From: Lumbricus terrestris
Lineage: Eukaryota; Annelida; Clitellata; Crassiclitellata; Lumbricidae
Length of the DNA: 64,000 bases
Direction: 5' to 3'
Assembly: GCA_949752735.1 (NCBI GenBank)
Contig: OX457043.1
Coordinates: 112,001 to 176,000 of the forward strand
The notes under the pieces were generated by a model. The model was not told the DNA's origin. It saw only the letters and a list, made by a program, of their open reading frames with translations, and made no database searches. Position 1 is the stretch's first letter. Each line of letters starts with the position of its first letter. Both the position numbers and the translations under genes were made by a program. Positions 11,504 to 23,500 of the stretch are shown here, piece by piece.

Positions 11504-14500
11504 GTCATTGGAAGTTAATAGAAATTTACTTAAAATTTAAAACACAGCAACCATATGTCTGTTGACATATGCTCAGGATGATACAGTGTGAGACTTAAAG
11601 TGGGCGCTTATTGCAATATCTGAACGCAATTGGTAAGTAAGCAATATTTGTATCGACTGCTAATTTCTGATTGATCCCTAGGATTCTCATTTTCCTGATA
11701 CTCTCGGCTTGATTTCTAGTATTGTTTTCTGTGCAGTTTGTTAGTGTGACGATTGACTGGTTTAACTCCATCTGCAATCATAGCTAGGTGTTTGCAGGAT
11801 ACAGTTATCATTAGTTATCATTTCCAGTACCGGTATATGCATGAGGAGTTATGTGTTTTTCTCCAAGGCTGAATAGAATAATTCTGGTAGTTTGCAATTG
11901 AGTGAAACTTGTTTCGTTGTCTAACTTAGAGTTGGCGTTCTGTCAGCAACAGTTGAACCTCTTCTCTGATGACAGAGATCACTGGAAGACGCGCTGCGAA
12001 GTGGCAGTGGCTGACTTAGAGAAACAACAAGAGGTCAGATTAGTATTAACGGCTTCCTTTGCTTCGTGCCGTTCTCTTATTAAAATAGACAAATCATGAG
12101 CCTCACTGTGAACACTAGATTAGTTAAGGAGCAACAAGTATTGTCTTTTTCTGGTTTCTTTTCTCTCACCAATTATTCTTATTCATTATGACAGCTGCTA
12201 CTTTAAAAGACTTGCACTATCTGGAGGCAACGTACCTTTGCTATGCAATGCTCTAAATTGTGCTATGATAATTATATACATTAAATGCAATGCTTAACCG
12301 TAAGTTAGGGCATCATTGCTGTCTACTGAGAGCATTTATGCTGCAATACATTATACACAGTATACCATTATACAAGAGCTTGTCTCGGTGGATCTATATT
12401 TTTCTAAACAGTGACACAAAAAAGAGGCGATTTACTTTGTCAGGAAGAGGCAGCATGGACATGACGTCTATCCTACTTTGTTTCCTCTTAGTCTCCAGTT
12501 CCTGTGAGCTGCTGACATTATGATAATGTAATATCGAGTTCGTTGTTTTTCTTGTCAATACAAAGGCAATGGGGTCATTCCGCCTCAATTCAACAAATGG
12601 CTCCAGCTTGACCATCTTGGATTTTAATGAAAATTTTTCAGAATGTTTATTATGGTATTAGAGGAAACTACGCCAAATTTTAGGTCAAAATCTTAAGTGG
12701 TTTTGAAGATATTAATTTTCAAAGACGTCTGGGGTGACCTCGTTTTCGATGTTTTGGGAGTCACGTCTAAATTTGTAACAACGTTCAGAGGCTCATAACT
12801 TCATTAATATAGCAGATAATTTTATGAAATTTTCAGGATGTTTAGTCTTTGTGGTTTAGATGACATGCTGAAGAAATGAAAGATCAGTGTTGAAAATTCT
12901 GATGTCAGGACCCTATTGAAAATGGTTAAAAAAAACTTGCGGATGTCTGGCGATCATACTTTGCTGCCCTGGTGTGGCCAAATTGAATTTTTTTTAAAGA
13001 ATATTTTAACAACTTGTGATACTAATGTACTTTCTCTACAAAAATATGCAAAAATTTTGAATTTCTGATGCATGCCTACTACCATATGGCCTCCCAAATT
13101 TGGAAAATTCCATTCCGAAGGCCATTTTCAAGGTCAAAGATCATCATGTTTGATAGGTCATGGAGCAATAAAATTTACATCATTGGAAAGAGCAGCTCAG
13201 ATACTCTAAGTTCACCAAAAATTGTGATGATGTCTCTTCTTGTTCGTGCAATATATTTTTTTCAATTGTGGCAGTTTTCTGCATTCGCGAGTTTATAATG
13301 GAGTCAATATCAGGGCATTATATTGTGAAATAATATCTGTAATAAGTCAATTTTCTCAGATTTCAGTCTCCTCATCTTCCTCAGGTCTTGAAGTTATTAG
13401 GTGGTTGTCTAACTTGAAGAGTCACTATCATATGAAAGATATATCTAAGAGATACACATGCCCGAAAAAATGTAAATTGGCATTTGTGCAACATTTACAA
13501 ATTTATCAATTTAAAATCACAAGGACTACCACCCAGATTCTTGCATATTTGGAAAGAACACAAAAAACTGATTAGATGAAAAAAATATCAGTCCTCTGGT
13601 TAATTTCCTGGCTGTGACATGGCAGTCCAAACTCGATGGATCAGGCCGTTTCTCGCGAGTGATGTAATATGGCATTTGTACAACATCTACAGATTTATTA
13701 ATTGAAAATCACAAGGACTACCACCAATATTCTTGCATATTTGGAAAGAACACAAAAATCTGATTAGGTGAAAAAATATCAGTCCTCTGGTTAATTTCCT
13801 GGCTGTGACATGGCAGTCCAAACTTGCTGGATCGTGCCGTTTTTCGTGATTAGCTTTTAATTCATGTGGCACAAAACTAATCGCGAGAAACGGCCTGATC
13901 CAGCAAGTTTGGACTGCCATGTCACAGCCAGGAAATTAACCAGAGGACTGATATTTTTTCACCTAATCAGATTTTTGTGTTCTTTCCAAATATGCAAGAA
14001 TATTGGTGGTAGTCCTTGTGATTTTCAATTAATAAATCTGTAGATGTTGTACAAATGCCATATTACATCACTCGCGAGAAACGGCCTGATCCACCAAGTT
14101 TGGACTGCCATGTCACAGCCAGGAAATTAACCAGAGGACTGATATTTTTTTCATCTAATCAGTTTTTTGTGTTCTTTCCAAATATGCAAGAATCTGGGTG
14201 GTAGTCCTTGTGATTTTAAATTGATAAATTTGTAAATGTTGCACAAATGCCAATTTACATTTTTTCGGGCATGTGTATCTCTTAGATATATCTTTCATAT
14301 GATAGTGACTCTTCAAGTTAGACAACCACCTAATAACTTCAAGACCTGAGGAAGATGAGGAGACTGAAATCTGAGAAAATTGACTTATTACAGATATTAT
14401 TTCACAATATAATGCCCTGATATTGACTCCATTATAAACTCGCGAATGCAGAAAACTGCCACAATTGGAAAAAATATATTGCACGAACAAGAAGAGACAT

Positions 14501-17500
14501 CATCACAATTTTTGGTGAACTTAGAGTATCTGAGCTGCTCTTTCCAATGATGTAAATTTTATTGCTCCATGACCTATCAAACATGATGATCTTTGACCTT
14601 GAAAATGGCCTTCGGAATGGAATTTTCCAAATTTGGGAGGCCATATGGTAGTAGGCATGCATCAGAAATTCAAAATTTTTGCATAGTTTTGTAGAGAAAG
14701 TACATTAGTATCACAAGTTGTTAAAATATTCTTTTAAAAAAATTCAATTTGGCCACCCCAGGGCAGCAAAGTATGATCGTCAGACATCCGCAAGTTTTTT
14801 TTAACCATTTTCAATAGGGTCCTGACATCAGAATTTTCAACACTGATCTTTCATTTCTTCAGCATGTCATCTAAACCACAAAGACTAAACATCCTGAAAA
14901 TTTCATAAAATTATCTGCTATATTAATGAAGTTATGAGCCTCTGAACGTTGTTACAAATTTAGACGTGACTCCAAAAACATCGAAAACGAGGTCACCCCA
15001 GACGTCTTTGAAAATTAATATCTTCAAAACCACTTAAGATTTTGACCTAAAATTTGGTGTAGTTTCCTCTAATACCATAATAAACATTCTGAAAAATTTT
15101 CAGTAAAATCTGAGATGGTCAAGCTGGAACTTGTTGAAAAATTTGTTGATTTGACATGGAATGACCCAATGGTGTTGATGGGGCATCGGGTTCGTGAGGT
15201 CAGCCATCAGCTGCTTCAGCAGTCAGAGTATTGCGCCAATATGGGAGCAGCATGTGCCACTCTGCTATGGCGTGTATCCAGACAACAGGACAGCATTGAA
15301 TCTATTCTCTCTGGGGTATTCTCCTGTCCTCTGTCCATCTGTTGTTATCAGTATCTTACTTGTGTTTGCCTATGTATGATTGTGTTCATATCTGGAATTT
15401 TACAGCATATCACCAATGCCCTGATTACTAGAACAACCTCTGACTTGCCAACAAAACATGTTGGTGGCCACTGACCCTGAAAGGATGAAGGATTTCCCAC
15501 CAGTATTATTCTCCCAGAACGTTCTCCTTACACTTCCCTATCGGTTTCCATTGGATTGAGTTCCTCTAATCATACAGTGGAAAACGACAAGGTGTCCAAT
15601 AGGATTGTTCCAATTGACCAGAGGATGTTTCATGGACTCATGGTTGGTGATAAGTTCTGGATGCCATAGTACAGATGGTCTCCCGTATGCGAAAGCTTGT
15701 CATTCATTGTAGGGCACAGTGGTGTAGTGTGTATGTTTGTTGCCTTGTAGCCGGAGAGTTGTAGGTTCGAATCCACCTCAAGCCGACTCATAGGCACATT
15801 GAGCAAGTCCTTCACATGCAAATGCTTATGTGCTTGAGTGTGAAACTCAGATTCAGTGTTCACACTGTAATCGACAGTGCTTCTGAGTAGCTTTCTTGCA
15901 GAGATGCTACAACAAGTGCATTCAAATACATGCAGACATACGTGCATGTATAAAATTGAGTCATATTCTATGTTATATACCTTATACATATAGAGTTTCA
16001 AGTTGACCGTACTTCTTAATCTGTGTATGCTATGTTTTAGATTCTTATATTTATGTTTAAGTTGCAATCAGACTCACTGCCTGTTAATTTTTGCTCACTG
16101 GTTATGTAGGTAATATTTGGAGATACATAGCCATCACATTAGATCGTTTTTGCAGGTACCACCAGTGCCATTGTAGTGCTGTATGCATTACCACTATGGG
16201 AATAGAACATCATGGTTTTATTTAATGTAACTAAAATTAAATAGGACCAAATGTTCTATTTCATCTAAAGGTGCAGCAGAATTTTAAGGTCAGGGTATCT
16301 CTGCTTTGGAATTCTTGCAAAGTGAACTTCCTGATTTAAATGAAAATTAAAGACATCTCATGGATACACTGTGAACACTCATATGAATGCATAATACTGA
16401 CTATTTACATTGACTTTGTTCTTGTTTATTGCAGTCTGTTTCATTCTGTAGTTTCTTTTATAATATTGATTACAAGGACCAACCATTGAAATGTTGAAAT
16501 GTGTGATGTGAATTGGTTTACATAGATCTATAGCGGAACCATGTGTTCCTTAAGCGTTTGCCCTTTAATGTCAAGAACTTTCTTAGTCGACTGTGCTGGA
16601 AATGTGTGCTATATTGCTAAACGGTGGCCAGTAAATTTAATTCTCTGTCTGTTTGTCTCTATGTATGACTGCCTGTCTCTCACAGGATAGAAAGATAGAG
16701 AGAGACAGAGACACAGACAGACAGATCCTATGAGATGATATTCAATTTCCGTAATGCATGAGTCTCATAATATGCATGCATTTCATTGTATTGTATTTAT
16801 AAATTTATAAATGCATTGATGGTTATTTGTCTTTGAGCAGAGTCAGGTGACTGAGTTTCTGTCGATGGTCATCAGTACGATTGAGAGCTACGCCAGAACC
16901 TACACAGATGCTTCAGTTGCAGCAGCAGCAGTCAGTGCATCGGACGATCAACAGGATAATGAAGCGCAAGAGAAGGAGACGGAATTTGTTCTGGCTCTGC
17001 TTGGCATCACAACAAGTAAGTTTAGTTCCGGTATTTTCATGAATTGATTATATAATTATGGCATTGCTGCATATTCACTGAGAATTTAAATAGTGCCAAC
17101 CAGAGGGTGACCGTTGTGAGCTATTGTCTATTGTCCTGTCAGAATATCTATTAACCAAAGTCCAGATGTTTGGACCTCACCTTGTGCAGAGACTAAATAA
17201 AGGACAGCTGATCTTATTGTATGAATATAAATCTTTAATTGAACTGAACATTTGTTTGACCAGATTCATACAATAACTCTTCTCATTGCCAACAGATCAG
17301 ACTTTGCCGTTTTGGTCATGCTTTCTAAACATTTATACGACATCAGTGCAGGCTAATGTTCAGGCTTTTCTTTGGTGCCATGGAGATTGCTTGGAATTAA
17401 TAATGTGAACATCTTATATTTTGGATATTCGACAACGTATATCTGCTTGCATGCTTTTCATTTGAGAATAATATTGCTATTACTAATTATATATCTGTGT

Positions 17501-20500
17501 TGTTAACAGATTAACCGCATTTGCAAAGGTCGTTTCTCTTTTTAATTGAATGGAGTAAGGTCTTCTTCATCAGACTTTCTTGTTGCTATATAGACATTGC
17601 GGCATCGTCTTTTGGACGCGACTTTCTGTTGAGGAACGAAGAAGGACGCCACCTGGTGGACACATTCGCAACTATTCTACAGCTCCTTCCAGTCGGGAAA
17701 TGTACAAAACTAAAGACGTCAGTTGATCAGTTCTTTTACCTTTCTAAATATGGCTAAACCATCATCTAGTCACAACGAAGCTATTTGGACCATCTCCTAG
17801 ACAGAGCTTTGCGCCGATTTGATAACTTCGGCGGCGGCGCGCCGGCCATTTTTGGTCGGCGGCGCGCCGAATAACAAAAGTCGCCGGCGCCAACAAAATG
17901 ACGGCGGCGCGGCGTCGTGGGGCAAAAGAGGATACTGTCCCAAGACCGGTCCAGGTTTCATCCGGAATGGTCCTTTGTCAGGGCCGTCAAAGCTCAGAGT
18001 GGCGAGGTATCATGTTAAGCTAATGAAGATGTCCAACTAGGTGACCATGCAGGTCGCCCGAGAATAATTAATTCTAATTTCTAAAGTGTCAGATTTTGCA
18101 AACGAGAACTTTTAGAGAGACAGCGTGAAAAGAAATATAGATTTAATTCAAATATGCATAAAATAGAAAAATTTGACTGTAAAATAGAATCTCTCATGCT
18201 AGGCTGATGGGAAAAATTTGAGCTAACCTTCGCAAGGTTCAGTTTTCGGCCCTGACCTGACAGCTACAGTTCTAAACCTGCATGTGGGCTGTAGATGTGT
18301 TATAACAGTAAAGAAACTCATTCATTAGCCGCATAATGTGTGTGTGTGAGCTGCTCTACTGAAATCAGGCGCATGTCGAAAATACATTTTCGAGAAAACG
18401 GCCAAAAATGACCGACGGGGTAAAAATTGCGTATTTTGACTTTGAGTCAAATTCGTGTAGTAAAATCATTTATCATACAAACTTATTTGAATGACAAAAT
18501 TTTGCGTTTTAATGTGCCTAAATCATGCTTTTGTACAAGGTACCGAAACGGTTTTGACGAAAAGGGCCATTTTAAATGCAGATAGATCGCTTAAGTTCTG
18601 CTGTTGCGGTCTAGCGATATTATGCCGCTTTTTGGGAGAGAATAAAAACGAAACCGTTTTTACAACTATGGCGAATATATATGTGAGATGCTTCATCAAA
18701 ATACACTTGCATGCTTCTCAGTTAGTAAAGTAAAGTCCTATCCCGTTCCATGAGGAACATAGGGAGGCGCTCATCTCCTTTTCCATGGCCCTGAGCCAGC
18801 AATGGACGAATCCCAAGGTCCTGGACACGAGGCCAGTGTATCGCAAGACTTTGCTGTTTACTTCCCAGCTTACGCCGGTACCAAATTATACTGCTTGGTG
18901 ACAGAGGCACGTGTGCGTGAACAACTTGCCCAAGGTCGTTACCCGGAGTCGAACCCGCAACCTCCCGCTCTGTTAGCGGACCCGTTACCGGTCTACCACC
19001 AGGTCGCACTTCTCAATTAAGATCTCTCTTAATCTATTAATCGTTCTCTTGGGTGTTCTAAGACATTCAGTAAAGATCTTTTTTGAGAATCGTGTAGAAC
19101 AGAAATTGATGCAATTGTCTGATGCGTTTATTTCTCCGATGCTCTAGTCTTCTTCTGATGACAGTCTACAACATTAGCATCAACCAAAGCGGTTGGAAAC
19201 GACTTCGCTCAAAGTCCGGCTTCATCACGTTACTTGTCTTTCTCGTCAAAGGTCTCTTTCATTCTCATTCTCTTCATTGTAATCCGTATAGATGAGTCCG
19301 ATTTATGTCCGTGTCATCTATTATCCACAGCAGGCAACATACTCTGCTAATCGTGGTTAATTATTACTGAAGCCGATTAGTCAGTCGCAAGAATCGTAAT
19401 TTATGCATAGATGGTTGAGCTATGATGAAATTAATCGGGTCTTTGGAACCATTTTCACATTACCTTCCTTGTAGGCGCAGTGGTTTTGCCAACTTTTGCG
19501 GTATGTTCTTTGCCGTAATTGTGACTGCAGGATTGCAGGTTCGAATCTCCCTCAAGCCACCGTGCAGCAACCGTGGACAAGTTGCTCACCCCCCCCATTG
19601 TCTGTGAGGAAGACAAAAGGAAATCACCTTCCTCATCTCATCTCGGGCAGGTCACTTAAAAGCCAATGGACTTCGTAGATGACTCATGTTCGTAAATACC
19701 TGTAGCCTGTAGCAGGTGATGCATGCTATTGAGGATCTGTTGACATTTGAAAGACCAATGCATTAAACAATTGTAGCAATTCTTTTCTCTTCAGCTGATG
19801 TGTGTGCATTGTGTTTTCTTCTGTCGATGATGTGCAGAGGAGAGAGATGTTGAGATGAGACTGAACTGTCTTCGTCTCATCCAGTCTTTGCTCTATGACG
19901 ACAGCTGTTTGCCCACTCCAACTCTTCTTCTTCATGAGGCCAGAGAAGTGGTGAGAGTAGGATATCAGTTGTCTATCTATAATTCTATATTATAAGTCTG
20001 AAAGCTTTTTGACTCTTCGTCCCAGAATAGGCTCGGAAATGACAGAGCGTCGGTTTAACACAATTTTTGCAATTGATTCTTACCCAAATTATAAGGTCAA
20101 CGCGACTATTTTCAGCTTTTAATTCACTTTAAAACCCGAGTTATTAGCGTTTTAAGACAGATTTAATCAGATTTCGCTGCCGCATAGTAAAGAGTCAACA
20201 GTCCGCATGACGTCATTCCGTTTATTCAACAATCCGGTTGGCAAACCGAAACCGGTAACAGTTTACAATTATGCAGCTGAAACTATAATATTCACAAGAA
20301 CGCAGATCACAGAAATATTAACTATACTAACAGAACAGAACCTGTAATAATTGTATTAGGCCACAGTCAGCACACACGCCCGCCCCTCAGGGACGGTTCA
20401 TGTTTGTTTTTTTGGGGAAGCGGGGTGGGGATGGATGGTTACCGAAAACCCTAAATTTAGCGGTCAACGCTGGGTACCCCAGAGGAGTAGTGTTTTTAGT

Positions 20501-23500
20501 CTATAATAATATTATGTGCAAGAAACTGCGGTGAATGATCACGCATGTTTACTTCTTGTTCTTATTTATTCCTTACTATGTTTCATTCAGTGGTTGGAAG
20601 TATTTTATTTACTGTAGTCTTTAAAATAATATAATAGGGCGAGGTCAATTCATACTTTGACTTGGAATTATTTTAGAATTGTGTGCTTCATATTATAAAT
20701 ACATAAATACTTTTAAAAATACTTTTGTTTGCCATCAATAACAGCCAATAGAGCAATGTTGCATGCTGTACGCACTAGCCCTACAATAACTATTATTCAC
20801 TATTATTATTTATGGGAAAGTCTCTGGTTATGGCCCTTAGCCACGCATAACATATACATCCATAGCATAGCCATAATGTCATGGATATATATAAATATTA
20901 TATATATAATTAATTATATATAATATTATATATGCAGTCTACCAAGCAACATTTGCAATGCAACTTTGTCAACCAACTATCCATTGTCAGTGTGTGCCTT
21001 CACTTCAATCTGAGACTCAAATGTAAGCTTCTCGCACAATTGCATTGTGAAATAAAAACTTTGGAAACCACTATCACGAACAAGAGTTTGATATATGCTT
21101 CTAAACAAAACTTAATGTACCTATTTGCTCAAGAAAGAAGCATTCCTGACCCCTTTTTCTACAAATTTCTTGCGACAGTTTCAAATTCGATTGTTCTAGC
21201 AATATTATACTCAAAGTCTTCAAAGGTCAACCTGGCCAAATCCACAAGATGTGAATTAGATATTGTAACCCTTCAAACATTTAAATCTATCAGTTTGTGT
21301 TTGCTAAATGATCCTTTTGCAGAAGCTACCACTGATGGAATTGTCAACAGTAGGCTTTTGCGTTACCTGACACGCATTTGGAAATAACTCCGAAGGATTT
21401 TTTTATGTATGTTAAAAGTTCAACAGGTTCAATGGGCACATCCAAAATATGCCTATTATAGGCATACCGATGGTAAATTTATGTTCAATTTCTGTAGCAA
21501 AATCCTGACCATTAAGGAATGCAGGATGAAGCTAGAACTTTTCCTGCCAAATTACTTGTAGGCCTAGGCTTATACATGATTAGATTTAGATATTTGCACA
21601 AGAATTAAACCTCTTAGCCAGAGTTAAATAAAATATGCAAAAAATAGAAAAACTTTGATTGCAAGCTCCTCCTAGCCCCTGAAAATGTACGGCCAGTTTC
21701 TAAATCTGTGCGTTCTTGGGGGGCTTAACCCCTAGCCCTGATAAATTCCGCCCATGCCTATAACAGTGCATTTCTTATAATTATGCTATCCTATGTATAC
21801 TGAATTTTTTAGCAATCTGATACAATCCTGTTAAAATGAGTGTAACTTACTCTTAATATTTGCACAAATGCTATTTTTGTTCAACTGAATAGCTTCTCTC
21901 CAGCGCTATCTTTCAAATTTGAAACTGTCAAATTTCAAACTGTTTTCTTTCTGTTATTTGAACACCTGAACACCTAGTAAAACAACATCGTTACTACATG
22001 ACTTTGAGATTTTGGCCCCCACAATTTATTAGTTCTTGGCTGGTTTGTGTACCATTTGTTATTATTTAACTGCAAAGTGTGTCCTGGTCAGCAATTCAGG
22101 ATCATCTTAGGAAACAGGGATAAGCTGATACTAGTGCAGAAAAGTCAGCTCATGTAATATAATTATACTCATGTCTGAAGTTATTCACTATAATAACCCA
22201 GCAACAGCAGAACTGAGCTGCTGGACTCGATACATACAGATATTATTAATATTGTATTGTATATATTAATATTGTATTGTATATATTTTCTTTCAGTACT
22301 GAACAAATTGAGTAATTTTGCTAAAATGACATCTCACAAGGGCACTGTTGCAGTGTGGAAACTTCCAAAAACTATTTTTCAAGTATAGTCTATATTTAAT
22401 GAGATCTTATGGCACTCTTATAAACACTGAAAAGTACAGCTATTTTGCTAAAATAACAGCTTGAAATGCTACCATTGCAATGTGAAAATTCAAGAAGTTT
22501 TTGGTGGGGAGGGGCATATCCCCTCCCCGATCCCCTCCCCGTACCCCTCCCCCACCACTCTCGGCGCTACGCGCCTCATGATTGTCATCCAGACGGTCCA
22601 TGATCTACCCCTCCAGAAACCTCAACCCCCCCATAGGAGGGGACTAAATTAAACTCTGGTTTCGGCCAAACGAAAAAAACTCCGACCCAAGCCCAAAAAA
22701 TGTTTGCCCCCCCTTCGAAAATTCCTGGATCCCTCGGGCCCCTGCCAATCGTCCTATGATTAATCGTCTATAAGACATTCATTTTGCATACGTACATTTT
22801 GTCGAGACCTGCGCAAACGCAGGCGTACGCAAATCGCCTAAATGATCCGGTTACCCTCCATCGTAATCGTAATCGTAATCTCCTAATTTCTAAAGCGCCA
22901 CTGGAAAGCCAAGCGCGGGGCACCGGCTTATTCACGAGCGCTGCGTTGCGTTAGAAGGGTTGTCCGTGAGAGTAGTCCGTGGTGGTCCGGGTCGAGTTAC
23001 CATAGATCAGGATCAAATGCGTTGAGTCAAAAGGGTTGTCCGTAAGAGTAGTCCATGGTGGTCCGGGTCGAGGTACCGTAGGATCAGAGGGGTGGAACAG
23101 CTACTAAGGTGGGTGTCGTCTGAGCCGGGAATTTGAGGATGGGGGATCAGATGAAACAGGATAAGAGTTCTTGAAAAGGAGTGTCTTTAGTTTCGAGTGA
23201 AAGGCCCGAGGTGTGATGGATAGAGGAGCCTGAGGAAGGTGATGGTGTGTGATTAGTAATGACGGAGGAGGAACTGAAAAGGATCGGAACTCAGCAGGCA
23301 GATCATTCCAAAGGCGTGGTGCTGAGTTGGATATGGCTCGGTTGGAGAACTTGAGATGACTTGTGACCGGCGGTCGAGAGAGTGTAAGGCAGGCGGATGA
23401 TCGGGCAATTCCGGGCATACGTAATAATGGACGGCCTCGTATGAGCTATTCTTTAACTATAATATTATCATCATGTGCATGTACCCTCAGTTGTTTGTTG

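Noticed and set aside
13068..14662. Mirrored frames of 76 and 111 codons as genes
   Set aside because: They exist twice only because they lie in the two arms of the palindrome. No domain, and composition is that of non-coding AT-rich DNA.
17819..18040. 73-codon GC-rich frame
   Set aside because: Low-complexity GC island inside an HSF2BP intron with no matching splice phase.
15712..19640. tRNA genes at the B-box sites (15764, 18945, 19538, also 33713)
   Set aside because: No cloverleaf could be drawn and copies are dispersed with extra tails; they are SINE heads.
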